A DNA stretch of 46,357 nt from Candidatus Krumholzibacteriia bacterium (GCA_030592845.1 JAUVII010000007.1:1-46357); one strand, 5' to 3'; counted from the first letter of the stretch, positions 1 to 9,814 are shown. Notes: generated from the letters alone by a model not told the origin. A program made the numbers and translations.

Positions 1-687
1 AAATCCCATCCAGCCCGGTTTGAAAAGAACCAGGACCAGCGGCAGCAGAAACGGCAACAGGAATCGGGGCTGGTGTTTGGGATCCTTCAGGATGGTGGCT
101 CCCATGTCGTGGGCCATTTTGCGCCACCAGGCCAGGTACAGACCGGACACCAGAACCGTCCAGAAAAATCCGTTCAAAAGGAATGCGCCCTGATGCCAGG
201 CCACCAGAAAATGACCCCGGCCCACGGGTGACTTCAACAGGGCCCGGACGGAATGAGGCAGGACCTTGACCAGGGTGGCGGTGTCCAGCGACTTGATGGC
301 CTGCATCGACCGCCACCACTGGTAGCGGGGATGTTCGGGCGAAGCCTTGATCGCGGCGGCCAGATTCGAGGTCACTTCGGCTGAGTTGTCGGCCATGGCC
401 GCCTGGCGGGCAAGATGGAAACGCCAGGCGCCGGCCAGGGGATCGTCCAGGCGGGGAGGAACCCTGGGGGACCGGGTCTTCTCGATGGTTGAGGCCTGGG
501 CTTCGGGCAACAGTTTCCTGCTGATGTTGAGATTGGCCCCGGCGTAACGCGGGTCGAACTCATCGGCCTCGGCCGAGTATTCCATCAGGGTATCAAGTGG
601 AGCGGGAGTGGCCATCGCGGCTCCGGTTGCAAATCCGAGGCAGGCCAACAGCAGGGCCAGCAACAAGGTTCGGCTCGACACCTTCAT
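1..687 (-). CDS. hypothetical exported membrane protein (C-terminal part beyond window)
   Basis: The reading frame is open without a stop from the ATG at 685-687 to the window edge, giving 229 visible residues. Residues 1-28 look like a Sec signal peptide (charged start, then a leucine/alanine-rich stretch ending near ATGAAMA). Residues 80-130 are helical and TPR-like (AAIKASPEHPRYQWW), and residues about 168-187 and 209-223 are hydrophobic enough to span the membrane. So it is probably exported, with a soluble helical domain followed by at least two membrane segments. I do not recognise the family. It is transcribed away from ktrB across a 207-base divergent gap. No strong ribosome site precedes the ATG, so the start is less certain than the frame. 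Confidence 0.72.
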   Translation of the reverse strand, partial: MKVSSRTLLLALLLACLGFATGAAMATPAPLDTLMEYSAEADEFDPRYAGANLNISRKLLPEAQASTIEKTRSPRVPPRLDDPLAGAWRFHLARQAAMADNSAEVTSNLAAAIKASPEHPRYQWWRSMQAIKSLDTATLVKVLPHSVRALLKSPVGRGHFLVAWHQGAFLLNGFFWTVLVSGLYLAWWRKMAHDMGATILKDPKHQPRFLLPFLLPLVLVLFKPGWMGF

Positions 688-894
688 TCGACAACCTGTT
701 CCGTTAGAGTACGACATTCGCTTGTTGAATCTTCCGTCGGATCGGTGGATGATCCCCCTCCGAGCAGGGATACTGTGTCCACGGCTCACGATCAGGGATC
801 GAGGCCGGGAAACCTCAATACTGGTATCGTACGTTTCGGACGCGGATTTACCGGAATTTTCAATAAATCCCGTCCGGTTGATTGTGGAGACCTC

Positions 895-2658
895 ATGTTC
901 CTGGATTCTTCCGGCCGCTTCACGCTCAGACCTTTCCTGCTGGTAGCGGCTGGAATGTGTGGAATGGCGGGGCTGATAATCGAATACGGGACTTTTCCCG
1001 CTCCCTGGCTACTGGTCGCCGCCAGGGTTCTCAGCGGCGCGGCGGTGGGTCTTTTTCTGGTGGAGCAGTTGGTGTCCTGGCGGCAGTACGGTACATTTCG
1101 CCTCTATTTTCGGGCGAGATGGCGGACCTTCTCCCTTTCGGTGCTGCTCATCCTGGAAATTCTCACCCTGCTGGCGGGGCGGCAGACCACCTGGCTGAAT
1201 TCCGTTCTGGGATATCTTACGGTGGGATCGGTGACCCACGCCTACCTGATCATCATCCAGATCTACATCGTTTCGGTGTTCGCGGTCCAACTGCCGCACC
1301 TTCACGGCCGGTTCGCCAGCCTGCGTGTACGGCCCGCGGTGGCGTTCATGGTGACCTTCCTGGCCCTGATCATCATGGGGGCGGGATTACTTCTTCTGCC
1401 CAGGGCCACTCCCGAAAACCATCCGCTGTCCATTCTGGACGCCCTGTTCACTTCCACCAGCGCGGTGTGCGTGACCGGCCTGATTGTCCGGGACACAGGA
1501 TCGCAATTCACGGTTTTCGGCCAGACGGTGCTTTTGGTTCTCATCCAGCTGGGTGGTTTGGGCATCATGTCGTTGACCGCCGCCTTGAGCCTGCTGCTGG
1601 GCCGTGGAATAGGGGTCAGGGAAAGCAGCCTTTTGCGGGAAGTATTTCAGGTCCCCATGCTGAGCGCCGTCGGCAAAACGGTGCGCTTCATCATCCTGAT
1701 GACCGTGATCCTGGAATCCGTTGGGGCTGTGGCATTGTATAAGGGGCTCGAAGGTGTGATCCCCGACAGGGGGGATCGCTTGTTCGCCGCTGTCTTCCAT
1801 TCGGTGAGCGCCTTCTGCAACGCGGGGTTCAGCACCTTCAACGATTCCCTGGTCTCCCTGTCCGCCCAACCCCTGGTGATCGGCACGATTTCCGGGTTGC
1901 TGGTAATTGGCGGCCTCGGGTTCGGGGTGGTTGCCCAGCTGTTGGCATGGATGCGGGGGCGCGCTCTCCGGAATCCGGGACGCTCGGGAAGGCTTGACCT
2001 GCATACCCAGGTGGTGCTGGTGGTGTCGGGTGGGCTGCTGGTGGCGGGTACCGCGGTCATTGCCTGGATGGAATGGAACAGCTCCCTGGCTGGCCAGGGG
2101 GTGGGGATGAAATTCGCGCAGGCGTTTTTCCAATCCGCCACCTGCCGGACCGCGGGCTTCAACAGCATGGAGCTGACACTCATGAATCCCGCCACGCTGT
2201 TTTTCATGATTGTCCTGATGTTCATCGGGGGCGCGCCCGGCTCCACAGCAGGCGGTGTCAAGGTCACCACCGTGGCGATCATCTGGGCCAACCTGCGGTC
2301 CACCGGCCGAGGGTTGAACCGCACGCGGCTGGGCAACCGTGAGCTCGAAGCGGTCCATGTCCAGCGGGCCATGCTCGTGCTTTCGGCGGGACTGGTTCTG
2401 GCGGCCGTCAGTCTGTTTGTCCTGTTGGCCACGGAGGAGAGACCTTTCCTGGAAACCGCCTTCGAGGTATTTTCGGCGCTGGGGACCGTGGGGTTGTCGC
2501 TTGGCATGACCAGCATTCTTTCACCCGCCGGCAGGGTCGTGATCACCATTTTGATGTTCGTCGGTCGTCTGGGTCCCCTGACCCTGGCCAGCAGTTTGAC
2601 CGGCGCGAGCCGGGATCCCCGGGTGCGTCTGCCCCAGGGCCGGATCATGATCGGTTGA
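895..2658 (+). CDS. ktrB: KtrB/TrkH-family potassium channel subunit
   Basis: Membrane pore subunit of a Trk/Ktr/HKT potassium uptake system. The 587-residue protein shows the four-fold pore repeat: TSTSAVCVTGL (about residue 187), SVSAFCNAGFSTF, SATCRTAGFNSM and ALGTVGLSLGM, plus the conserved IGGAPGSTAGGVKVTT loop. About 130 extra N-terminal residues hold three to four more hydrophobic segments, making it longer than a typical KtrB of about 450 residues. The ATG at 895 has GGAG at 886-889. The frame is open further upstream to 745, but those codons have no ribosome site. The KtrA partner starts 31 bases after the stop, so the two are probably co-transcribed. Family assignment is firm; ion preference (K+ with or without Na+ coupling) is inferred. 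Confidence 0.95.
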   Translation: MFLDSSGRFTLRPFLLVAAGMCGMAGLIIEYGTFPAPWLLVAARVLSGAAVGLFLVEQLVSWRQYGTFRLYFRARWRTFSLSVLLILEILTLLAGRQTTWLNSVLGYLTVGSVTHAYLIIIQIYIVSVFAVQLPHLHGRFASLRVRPAVAFMVTFLALIIMGAGLLLLPRATPENHPLSILDALFTSTSAVCVTGLIVRDTGSQFTVFGQTVLLVLIQLGGLGIMSLTAALSLLLGRGIGVRESSLLREVFQVPMLSAVGKTVRFIILMTVILESVGAVALYKGLEGVIPDRGDRLFAAVFHSVSAFCNAGFSTFNDSLVSLSAQPLVIGTISGLLVIGGLGFGVVAQLLAWMRGRALRNPGRSGRLDLHTQVVLVVSGGLLVAGTAVIAWMEWNSSLAGQGVGMKFAQAFFQSATCRTAGFNSMELTLMNPATLFFMIVLMFIGGAPGSTAGGVKVTTVAIIWANLRSTGRGLNRTRLGNRELEAVHVQRAMLVLSAGLVLAAVSLFVLLATEERPFLETAFEVFSALGTVGLSLGMTSILSPAGRVVITILMFVGRLGPLTLASSLTGASRDPRVRLPQGRIMIG

Positions 2659-2689
2659 GAACCATGAACGTTATTACAGGAGAAAAAGC

Positions 2690-3361
2690 ATGTTGAAAGT
2701 GGTCGTCGTTGGTTTGGGCAGGTTCGGCAGTACCCTGGCGGTTCACCTCTGCCGGGAGGGTGCCGAGGTGTTGGCCGTGGATCGCAGCACCAAACTTGTG
2801 GAAACCGTGGCCGAGGATGTCACCGTGGCTGTTGGATTCGACGCCACGGACATTGCGAATCTCAAAGCCTACGATGTCGCGGGGATGGACGTGGGTGTGG
2901 TGGCCATCGGCAAGAATTTCGAGTCTTCTGTCCTGGTGACCATGCACCTGAAGAGCCTGGGAGTCCCCCTGGTATACGCCAAGGCCCTTAACGCCATGCA
3001 GGAATCCGTATTGCGGCAGGTGGGGGCCGACCAGGTCGTCAAACCCGAAGAGGACATGGGAGTCCGCCTGGCCGGGCATCTGTTGCACGATTCGGTTGTG
3101 GATTTTGTCGAATTGCCGAAGGGGTTCAGCCTGAAGCGAATTCGCGTTCCGGAGGATTGGAGCGACCAGAGCCTGGCCGAACTGGGTCTTTTGGGCAAAT
3201 TTCATCTCAATCTGGTGCAAATCAGGCGCACCAAGGCGATGGTCGAGGGGGAAGAAACCGTCATTGAAAAAATCCCCCTGCCGGATGGGTCCGAGGTTTT
3301 GCGGAACGGCGATGAAATCGATGTCATCGGGCCAGATGAGGTCCTGAAAAAATATGATTGA
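2690..3361 (+). CDS. ktrA: KtrA/TrkA-family potassium uptake regulatory subunit
   Basis: Cytoplasmic gating ring subunit that binds nucleotide and controls the KtrB pore. Residues 1-120 form an RCK/TrkA-N Rossmann domain with the nucleotide-binding glycines at VGLGRFGSTLA (G8, G10, G13) and an acidic residue closing the second strand (VDRS, D31). Residues about 135-220 form a TrkA-C domain with the typical ending of a fold that binds regulatory ligands. Length (223) matches single-RCK KtrA proteins. An AGGAG site precedes the ATG. It follows ktrB closely on the same strand, the classic arrangement. Confidence 0.95.
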   Translation: MLKVVVVGLGRFGSTLAVHLCREGAEVLAVDRSTKLVETVAEDVTVAVGFDATDIANLKAYDVAGMDVGVVAIGKNFESSVLVTMHLKSLGVPLVYAKALNAMQESVLRQVGADQVVKPEEDMGVRLAGHLLHDSVVDFVELPKGFSLKRIRVPEDWSDQSLAELGLLGKFHLNLVQIRRTKAMVEGEETVIEKIPLPDGSEVLRNGDEIDVIGPDEVLKKYD

Positions 3362-3517
3362 ACAATTCTCAAAAAAAACTTGAGGTTTACGGGGGTTGAT
3401 GACTAATCTCTTCCATTAAATGTGATTGGAAACCGGTTTGGTATGGTCCGGATGTAAATGCATCCCGGATTTAATGTTGTCAGGCTGATGGTGCCTGCCG
3501 CAAACAAGGAGTGATTC

Positions 3518-4144
3518 ATGAACAAGAGGGTTGCCAGGAATGTGGCTCTGCTGGGACTGCTGATCGCCGTTTTCGCCATGGCGGGCTGTTCCTGCAAGGA
3601 ATATGAAGAGCAGATCATGCAGTTGGATGCCCAGATCGCTGAAATGCAGAAGGATCTGGCTGACAAGGATTCCGTCATTGGCGAGCGCGAGCAGGTTGCC
3701 GAGGATCTCCGCAACAACCTGAAGGACTGCCAGGGCGAAAACGCCATCCTGGTCGAGGAGTCCGAGGAAGTGGTCATGATCACGGTCAACGAGGATCTGG
3801 GCTTTAACGCGAGCCAGGTCATCGTTCTGGACACCATGGTGCCGACCCTCGAGGCGATTGCCCGCACGGTTCGGGACCACCCGAACTGGGACGTGTTCGT
3901 CGAAGGCTTCACTGATAGCAGGAAGGTCCTCGAGGAGTACCAGGAGCAGTATCCCTCCAACTGGGAACTGGGTGCTTTCCGGTCCTGTGCGGTCGTCCGC
4001 TACATGACCAACAACCTGGATCTTTCGGCCGACCGTTTCGCCGCCGTCAGCTACGGCCCCAACCGTCCGGTGGCCGACAACGACACGCCGGAGGGCCGTG
4101 CCCAGAACCGGCGCGTGCGCTTTACGCTGCATAAGACCCAGTAG
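3518..4144 (+). CDS. OmpA-family peptidoglycan-binding lipoprotein
   Basis: Outer-membrane-anchored protein expected to grip the cell wall. The 208-residue product begins with a lipoprotein signal peptide whose lipobox ends MAGC (lipidated C24). A charged helix of about 50 residues, probably coiled coil (YEEQIMQLDAQIAEMQKDLA), links to an OmpA C-terminal domain at about 85-205. That domain keeps the diaminopimelate-binding type residues in GFTDS and NWELGAFRS, and ends with GRAQNRRVRF. The usual GHTD is GFTD here. AAGGAG lies before the ATG. The gene stands alone: about 155 bases separate it from ktrA and a strong terminator follows. It resembles Pal but sits outside a tol-pal cluster, so I give no symbol. 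Confidence 0.9.
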   Translation: MNKRVARNVALLGLLIAVFAMAGCSCKEYEEQIMQLDAQIAEMQKDLADKDSVIGEREQVAEDLRNNLKDCQGENAILVEESEEVVMITVNEDLGFNASQVIVLDTMVPTLEAIARTVRDHPNWDVFVEGFTDSRKVLEEYQEQYPSNWELGAFRSCAVVRYMTNNLDLSADRFAAVSYGPNRPVADNDTPEGRAQNRRVRFTLHKTQ

Positions 4145-4154
4145 TAACCTGGAT

Positions 4155-4193
4155 ACCGGCCCCGGATCATCAGATCCGGGGCCGGTTTTTTTT
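4155..4193 (+). terminator. intrinsic terminator after the OmpA-type lipoprotein gene
   Basis: A perfect 14-bp inverted repeat (ACCGGCCCCGGATC at 4155-4168 and its complement at 4173-4186) with loop ATCA is followed by a run of eight T counting the last stem base. It begins 11 bases after the lipoprotein stop. The next gene converges on it from the other strand, but the - strand copy lacks a T-run, so it ends only + strand transcripts by this mechanism. Confidence 0.95.
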
Positions 4194-4202
4194 GGTTGGA
4201 AT

Positions 4203-5384
4203 TTACTTCGCGAGATGTTGCAGGGCTTCCAGGACCGTTTCGACATCCTGGTCGGTGTTGAATGGGCCAAAGCTGAAGCGGACTGATCCCGCGGCAGCCG
4301 TGCCGAGGGCTTGGTGGGCCAGCGGAGCGCAATGCAGTCCGGTGCGCACGGCGATATTCCAATCGGTATCCAGGAACAACCCGATCTCTTCGGGGGAACG
4401 TCCGGCAACCGTGACCGAAATGACCGGAAGGTGGTCCGGGGGCAAAATGCCCCGGTCCGCCGTGGCGCAGCCGTGCACACTGACCTTTTCCATGCGCGAG
4501 CAACCGGCCACGAATTTTTCCGCCAGCCCCCGTTCGTGGTCGAGAATGGAACCCGATCGGCGATCGGCGATCCAGTCCAGTCCCGCTGCCAATCCCGTGA
4601 TCCCCACGGTGTTGAGGGTGCCTGCTTCCAACCGCCAGGGGAAATCTCCCGGATGTTCTTCCAGCGAGGAGTTTACTCCCGTGCCTCCCCAACTGGTGCT
4701 GCGGATGTCAACATCGGGCCCTACCACCAAACCACCGATTCCGGCGGGGCCCAGGAGGGATTTGTGTCCGGTGAAAGCCACGAGGTCCGCTTGCATCGCG
4801 GCCATATCCACAGAAATCAGGCCGGCGGTCTGGGCGGCATCCAAAAGGAACAGGATGCCTCGCCCGCGGCACAGGGCGCCTACTTCGGCGGCGTGTTGAA
4901 CCGTACCGCAAACGTTGCTGGCATGGGTCATGATGACGAGCCGGGTCGCCGGTTTGATGAGCCTTGCGAAATCCCCGGGGTCCAGATGTCCGCCGGCGTC
5001 GCAGGCAACCAGGTCAAAGGTGATGACTCCCATCTTGCGCAGCATGAACAGGGGCCGCAGAACCGAATTGTGTTCCAGAACCGTAGCCACCACATGGTCG
5101 CCGGGCCGGCAAATGCCCTGAATGGCCAGATTGAGCGCGCCCGTGGCGTTGGCCGTGAAGATGGAGCGGTCGGGGTCAACGGCGGGGTTGTTGAACAGGC
5201 GGTCCAGTTGTTGCCGGGCCCGGTCCACCATGCGTCCGGTATCCAGGGACAGGTCGAAACCGGAGCGTCCGGGATTAACCGCCCGATGCGTCAGGAAATC
5301 CGCCATGGCCGTGGCCACGGTGGCTGGTTTGGGAAAACTGGTGGCCGCGTTGTCCAGGTAGATCAGTGGCGCGGATTCGGGCAT
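4203..5384 (-). CDS. class V aminotransferase / cysteine desulfurase-family protein
   Basis: PLP enzyme of the NifS/SufS/Csd superfamily, expected to remove sulfur (or selenium) from cysteine-type substrates. The 393-residue protein begins IYLDNAATSFPKP, as in the family. It has H105 in LEHNSVLRP, D182 in LLDAAQTAG, the PLP lysine K208 in FTGHKSLLGPAG, and the loop cysteine C352 in RTGLHCAPLAH. The FTGHKSLLGPAG/GTGVNS pattern matches the subgroup annotated simply as 'cysteine desulfurase family protein' rather than IscS or SufS proper. No IscU, SufE or other Fe-S assembly gene is nearby, so its sulfur acceptor is unknown. GGAAAG lies upstream of the ATG on the - strand. Confidence 0.88.
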   Translation of the reverse strand: MPESAPLIYLDNAATSFPKPATVATAMADFLTHRAVNPGRSGFDLSLDTGRMVDRARQQLDRLFNNPAVDPDRSIFTANATGALNLAIQGICRPGDHVVATVLEHNSVLRPLFMLRKMGVITFDLVACDAGGHLDPGDFARLIKPATRLVIMTHASNVCGTVQHAAEVGALCRGRGILFLLDAAQTAGLISVDMAAMQADLVAFTGHKSLLGPAGIGGLVVGPDVDIRSTSWGGTGVNSSLEEHPGDFPWRLEAGTLNTVGITGLAAGLDWIADRRSGSILDHERGLAEKFVAGCSRMEKVSVHGCATADRGILPPDHLPVISVTVAGRSPEEIGLFLDTDWNIAVRTGLHCAPLAHQALGTAAAGSVRFSFGPFNTDQDVETVLEALQHLAK

Positions 5385-5477
5385 GATGACGGGCTTTCCG
5401 GCTGAGTGGGGTTGCCCCTGTAATGAGGCATTGCTCCCGGGGAATTCCCGGAAGTTTGCTGAAACAATTGTCAGGCC

Positions 5478-5507
5478 TTGCCATGACCCCTGACCCGGCG
5501 ATACTAT
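5478..5507 (+). promoter_or_regulatory. sigma70-like promoter for the SPOR-cyclophilin genes
   Basis: TTGCCA (5478-5483), an 18-base spacer and TACTAT (5502-5507) lie about 43 bases before the SPOR gene start, within the divergent gap. Five of six and four of six bases match consensus. The same TTGNCN-18-TACTAT layout recurs at 15161-15190, which supports it. Confidence 0.5.
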
Positions 5508-5549
5508 GTGCTCCGTTCCCGATTGACCAGTCCATACCGGGAGGTAGTT

Positions 5550-6131
5550 ATGAGTAGAGGTCTGATGACCAGGCGACCGAACCTGTCCCGGGTTCTTGCC
5601 TTGGTCTTTGCCATGGTCTTGTGCGTCGCTTTTTGCGGCTGTGGCAAGGGCGGCGAAGACAAGGAGGCCGTCCAGGAGAAACCGCGGGCGATGGTCCCCG
5701 GTGGAATCGGCGATACGACCGTTGTGGACATCGCTGACACGTCTGTCACGGAAAGCGCTTACGTTGCGGGAACTTTAACCGGCTCCGATGGTGTCAGGGA
5801 GGATCCGGTGCCAACCGAACCGGCGGCGCCGGTCACCGAGGTCAAGGAGGTCCGGAAAACCGAATCCCGGCCGCCCACTGCCGTCAAGTCCACCGATGGG
5901 GACTACAGCCTTCAGTTGGGGTCGTTCACCAATTTGGAGAATGCCCGCAACCAGGCCGACCGCATCAGCGCCCTGGGTTACGCTCCGACGATCGAGGAGT
6001 CTAATCTGGGAGGACAGGTCTATCACCGGGTCATGCTGCGGGGAGTCGGTGACATGGCCGAAGCCTCGCGGCTGGGAGAACTCATCCATTCCAAACTAGG
6101 CATCGCCTATCTGGTCCGGCGCGGTAACTGA
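5550..6131 (+). CDS. SPOR-domain lipoprotein
   Basis: Envelope protein with a C-terminal SPOR domain, a fold that binds glycan strands lacking stem peptides. The 193-residue product has a lipoprotein-type N-terminus ending FCGC (C31), a proline- and charge-rich linker over residues 35-120, and a SPOR domain at about 125-190 starting GDYSLQLGSFTNLENA and including the typical YHRVML strand. The start at 5550 is chosen because GGGAGG precedes it; the frame extends to 5508, but that would place the start next to the predicted -10 element. It is followed after 26 bases by a periplasmic cyclophilin, so both are probably expressed together. The role in division or wall remodelling is inferred from SPOR proteins in general. 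Confidence 0.85.
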   Translation: MSRGLMTRRPNLSRVLALVFAMVLCVAFCGCGKGGEDKEAVQEKPRAMVPGGIGDTTVVDIADTSVTESAYVAGTLTGSDGVREDPVPTEPAAPVTEVKEVRKTESRPPTAVKSTDGDYSLQLGSFTNLENARNQADRISALGYAPTIEESNLGGQVYHRVMLRGVGDMAEASRLGELIHSKLGIAYLVRRGN

Positions 6132-6157
6132 AATTTCGCCGGCAACCTGGAGGAAAA

Positions 6158-6946
6158 ATGCGTCCTGAGAATTGTGCCATCCGTACCGTCCGTCGTAACG
6201 GTCTGAACCTTTCGAGTGTTTTGATGCTGTTTGTCCTGACCCTGGTTCTCGCTTCGTTCCTGGCGGCGGCGGCCGCCCGCGCGGAAGAACCGCTTTTCGC
6301 GCGCATGGAAACCGGCAAGGGGAACATCCTGCTGGTTTTTTATCCTGATCTGGCGCCCCATCACGTGGGCAATTTTGTCCATCTGTCACGGACGGGTTTC
6401 TACGATGGTTCGAAATTCCATCGGATCGTTCCGGGATTTGTCATCCAGGGGGGCGATCCCAACAGCAAGGACGCCGATCCGCGCAACGACGGTCTGGGTG
6501 GACCAACCATGACCGATGTCCTCACGGAGGATGAATTGTTGCTGGTCCAAAAGGTCAACGATATGCTGGAGCAGAAGGGGTACGCCGGCCTGGATGGTCC
6601 CGCCAATCTGAAAGCGGAATTTACCACGGAAGTCAAACACGTACGCGGCACCTTGAGCATGGCCCGCAGCCAGGCAGTGGATTCCGCCGGCAGCCAGTTC
6701 TTCGTGTGCGTGGCTGCCACTCCCCAGCTTGACGGCAAGTACACCATCTTCGGTCAGGTGGTCCTGGGCATTGAAGTCGCCGACACCATCGTGGGCGCCC
6801 AGAAGAACACCGCCGCCGGCCGGGACGCCCCGCGAGAACCGGTAGCCATCGACAAGCTGACCATCATCGAGGGCGTCGCGGGTCTGACGGACCTGGAGAA
6901 GACGGCCTGGGAAGAAATGCCCGACGATTTGAAAACGGGCAAGTAG
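6158..6946 (+). CDS. periplasmic cyclophilin-type peptidyl-prolyl isomerase
   Basis: Catalyses cis-trans isomerisation at proline peptide bonds of exported proteins. The 262-residue protein has a long signal peptide (hydrophobic 19-40, likely cut after ARA at 42). The cyclophilin domain includes GFYDGSKFHRIVPGFVIQGG, with the catalytic-type arginine in FHRIV, then the SMARS and GSQFFV motifs and LDGKYTIFGQV. A roughly 45-residue insertion between GGDP and the SMARS strand (TEDELLLVQKVNDML) is longer than in compact cyclophilins. GGAGG precedes the ATG. The neighbours are a SPOR lipoprotein upstream and uvrA 18 bases downstream. Confidence 0.93.
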   Translation: MRPENCAIRTVRRNGLNLSSVLMLFVLTLVLASFLAAAAARAEEPLFARMETGKGNILLVFYPDLAPHHVGNFVHLSRTGFYDGSKFHRIVPGFVIQGGDPNSKDADPRNDGLGGPTMTDVLTEDELLLVQKVNDMLEQKGYAGLDGPANLKAEFTTEVKHVRGTLSMARSQAVDSAGSQFFVCVAATPQLDGKYTIFGQVVLGIEVADTIVGAQKNTAAGRDAPREPVAIDKLTIIEGVAGLTDLEKTAWEEMPDDLKTGK

Positions 6947-6964
6947 CAAGCGGATAATACAAGC

Positions 6965-9814
6965 GTGGACAGTTCAAAAAAACCGCAGCGGCCCGCCTCC
7001 CATGGTGATATCACCCTCAAGGGAGTCCGGGTTCACAATCTGAAAAACATCAGCCTGCGCCTTCCCCGGCGCAGGCTGGTCGTTGTTACCGGGCCCAGCG
7101 GTTCCGGGAAATCATCCCTGGCCTTCGACACCCTGTATGCCGAAGGTCAGCGCCGTTATATCGAAAGCCTGTCCAGTTACGCCCACCAGTTTCTCGACCA
7201 GTTGCCCAAACCCGATGTCGACCGGATCGATGGATTGTCTCCCGCGTTGGCCATCGATCAGAAGGGTCTGGGCCGCAGCCCCCGTTCCACCGTGGGCACC
7301 GTCACGGAAATCTACAATTTCATGCGCCTGTTGTTTGCCCGGTGCGGGACCGTCCACTGTCCCGACTGCCAGGTGCCGGCCATGGGTCGGCCGCTGTCGG
7401 ATATCGGTGACGAGATTGCCGCCTTTCCCGAAAAAACCCGTTTTTACCTGCTGGCTCCGGTGGTACGCGGGCGCAAGGGCGAGCACAAGAAACTTATGGA
7501 GGATCTTCGCAGCCAGGGTTACCTCCGTGTCCTGGTCGACGGCGAAATCCGTGAGCTGGATGAGGAGATCGAGCTGGCGAAGGGGAAACGTCACGATATC
7601 GCCGTGGTGGTTGACGGGATGGTTGCCCGTCCGGATATTCGCGAACGCCTGAAAGCGGGGCTGGACCGGGCCTCGGAGCTGGGGGGCGGGTCGGTCATCG
7701 TCTGGAGTCAGGGGAAAGAGCGTTGGTACAGTCGCCAGTCCTCGTGTCCAGGCTGTGGGCGTGGATTCCCCTCGCCGGAACCCCGCCAGTTCTCGTTCAA
7801 CTCCCCGGCCGGATCCTGCAACGAGTGCAACGGCCTCGGCACGTTGCGGACCATTTATCCGGAAGCCCTGGTTCCGGACCCGGACCTGACCATCGCCAAA
7901 GGGGCCATCGAGTTTCTCAAGGGCAAGGAAACCAGCTGGCTCTACGTCCAGATCGAGGCCCTGTCCGGGGCCATGGGATTCTCCCTTGATACCCCTTTCA
8001 GGGACCTTGACGAGCGTGTTCAGGAGGTCCTTTACCACGGGTTGACCACCGGGATAATCCGGGAACTGCGCGATCATCCCCATTACAACGCCTTCCTGCG
8101 TGACTGGGAAGGACTGGTGCCCGAACTGGTTCGGCGCCATCGTGAAACCAAGTCGGAAAAGGTTCGTGCTTCCCTGGAAAGAATGATGGTGGAGCAGGAT
8201 TGCCCCGCCTGCGGGGGGCACCGGCTGCGCCCGGAGTCCTTGAACATCAAGATCGGTGGTTCCCATATAGGGGAAGTGGCCGCCCTGACTCTCGACGAAT
8301 TCGCCGATTGGCTGGCCGGGGTTTCGTTCACGGGTGACCGCGAAAAAACCGTGGCGGCTCCCATCCTGGACCAGATCCGGCACCGGTTGCGTTTTCTCCT
8401 CCAGGTCGGGGTCAGTTATCTGTCTCTTTCACGGGGCATTGCCACCCTGTCCGGAGGGGAAGGGCAGCGCGTGAGGCTGGCCACCCAGGTCGGATCCCAG
8501 CTGACCGGTGTTCTGTACATTCTGGACGAGCCCAGCGTGGGACTCCACCATCGCGACATCGGGAAACTCATCGCCACCCTCAAGGCCCTGCGCGACCGGG
8601 GAAATTCCGTCATCGTGGTTGAACACGATCGGGACGTTATGCTGGCCGCGGATCATATTGTGGACCTGGGGCCCGGAGCCGGGGAGCATGGCGGTGAAGT
8701 TGTTTCCCAGGGCACGGTGGCCGAGGTTTGCGCGCGGGTGGGAACGGCCACCGGAGACTATCTGGCCGGCCGGGTGGGTTTTGGGGGACCCGATCCGCTG
8801 ACCGGAGGCGCAGGCAAGGGGAAGGTCCTGGGCATCAATGGGTTGACCGGCCGCAATCTCAGGAATGTCGATCTGGATTTCCCCCTGGGAAAATTGACCG
8901 TGGTCACCGGAGTGTCCGGGTCCGGCAAGAGTACCGCTGTGCACGATACCCTCTACCGCGCCCTGGCCGCCATGAAGCACGGCGCTCGGCGCCGTCCCGA
9001 ACCTTACCGGAATGTCACCGGCGCGGACGATCTTTATTCGGTCGTGTTGGTGGATCAGCGACCCATCGGCAGATCGCCCCGCTCCACGCCCGCGACCTAC
9101 ACCGGACTGTACAACCACATCCGCCGGATCTTCGCCCAGACCGGCCTGGCGCGTATTCGCGGTTACGGGGCGGGACGTTTCAGTTTCAATACCGCCGGCG
9201 GCCGCTGCCCGGTTTGCGAGGGGGCGGGGCTCAGGCGTCTGACCATGGATTTCCTGCCGGATGTCGAAGTGTTATGCGAAGAATGTGGCGGCAGGCGCTT
9301 TGACAGGGAAACCCTCGATGTCCATTTCAAGGGCTGCGATATCGCGCGCATTCTGGAGATGACGGTTGAAGAGGCCCGCAATGTCCTGGGCAACATTCCG
9401 GCGTGCCGCAAGATACTGGACGTGATGCAAGGGGTGGGCCTGGACTATCTGCGCCTGGGCCAATCGGGCGGGACCCTGTCCGGCGGGGAAGCCCAAAGGA
9501 TCAAACTCGTCAAAGAGCTTTCCCGAGGGGGACAGCGGCACACCCTCTACATTCTTGACGAACCGACGACGGGACTCCATTTCTGCGATGTCGACCGCCT
9601 GATGCAAGTCCTGAAACAGCTGATCGGGCAGGACAATACGGTGATTGTCATCGAACATCATCCCGAGGTCATCCGCCGGGCGGACCATATTCTGGATCTG
9701 GGTCCCGAGGGGGGAGCGGGCGGGGGGCGCCTGGTGGCCAGGGGCGATTTGGCCAAAGTCATGGCTGCCGATGGATCCTATACCGGCGCCATGTTGCGGG
9801 AACTTTTCGCCTGA
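6965..9814 (+). CDS. uvrA: UvrA-family excinuclease ABC subunit A
   Basis: ATPase that locates bulky DNA lesions and loads UvrB in nucleotide excision repair. The 949-residue length is that of a full UvrA. Order: Walker A GPSGSGKS (43-50), UvrB-binding region, a zinc module (CPGCG then CNEC at roughly 260-285), ABC signature LSGGEGQRV (about 495) with [10 protein letters not shown], second Walker [10 protein letters not shown] (about 650), C-terminal zinc module (CPVC then CEEC, about 748-775), and second signature LSGGEAQRI with [10 protein letters not shown]. It starts at GTG with only a weak ribosome site. Several normally invariant stretches differ, for example GLGRSPRST and [14 protein letters not shown]. 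So it may be a second UvrA paralogue rather than the genome's main copy. No uvrB or uvrC is in the window. Confidence 0.92.
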   Translation: MDSSKKPQRPASHGDITLKGVRVHNLKNISLRLPRRRLVVVTGPSGSGKSSLAFDTLYAEGQRRYIESLSSYAHQFLDQLPKPDVDRIDGLSPALAIDQKGLGRSPRSTVGTVTEIYNFMRLLFARCGTVHCPDCQVPAMGRPLSDIGDEIAAFPEKTRFYLLAPVVRGRKGEHKKLMEDLRSQGYLRVLVDGEIRELDEEIELAKGKRHDIAVVVDGMVARPDIRERLKAGLDRASELGGGSVIVWSQGKERWYSRQSSCPGCGRGFPSPEPRQFSFNSPAGSCNECNGLGTLRTIYPEALVPDPDLTIAKGAIEFLKGKETSWLYVQIEALSGAMGFSLDTPFRDLDERVQEVLYHGLTTGIIRELRDHPHYNAFLRDWEGLVPELVRRHRETKSEKVRASLERMMVEQDCPACGGHRLRPESLNIKIGGSHIGEVAALTLDEFADWLAGVSFTGDREKTVAAPILDQIRHRLRFLLQVGVSYLSLSRGIATLSGGEGQRVRLATQVGSQLTGVLYILDEPSVGLHHRDIGKLIATLKALRDRGNSVIVVEHDRDVMLAADHIVDLGPGAGEHGGEVVSQGTVAEVCARVGTATGDYLAGRVGFGGPDPLTGGAGKGKVLGINGLTGRNLRNVDLDFPLGKLTVVTGVSGSGKSTAVHDTLYRALAAMKHGARRRPEPYRNVTGADDLYSVVLVDQRPIGRSPRSTPATYTGLYNHIRRIFAQTGLARIRGYGAGRFSFNTAGGRCPVCEGAGLRRLTMDFLPDVEVLCEECGGRRFDRETLDVHFKGCDIARILEMTVEEARNVLGNIPACRKILDVMQGVGLDYLRLGQSGGTLSGGEAQRIKLVKELSRGGQRHTLYILDEPTTGLHFCDVDRLMQVLKQLIGQDNTVIVIEHHPEVIRRADHILDLGPEGGAGGGRLVARGDLAKVMAADGSYTGAMLRELFA

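Noticed and set aside
3371-3386. Terminator after ktrA formed by CTCAA and TTGAG around an A-run
   Set aside because: The stem is only five A/T-rich pairs and has no T-run on the transcribed side.
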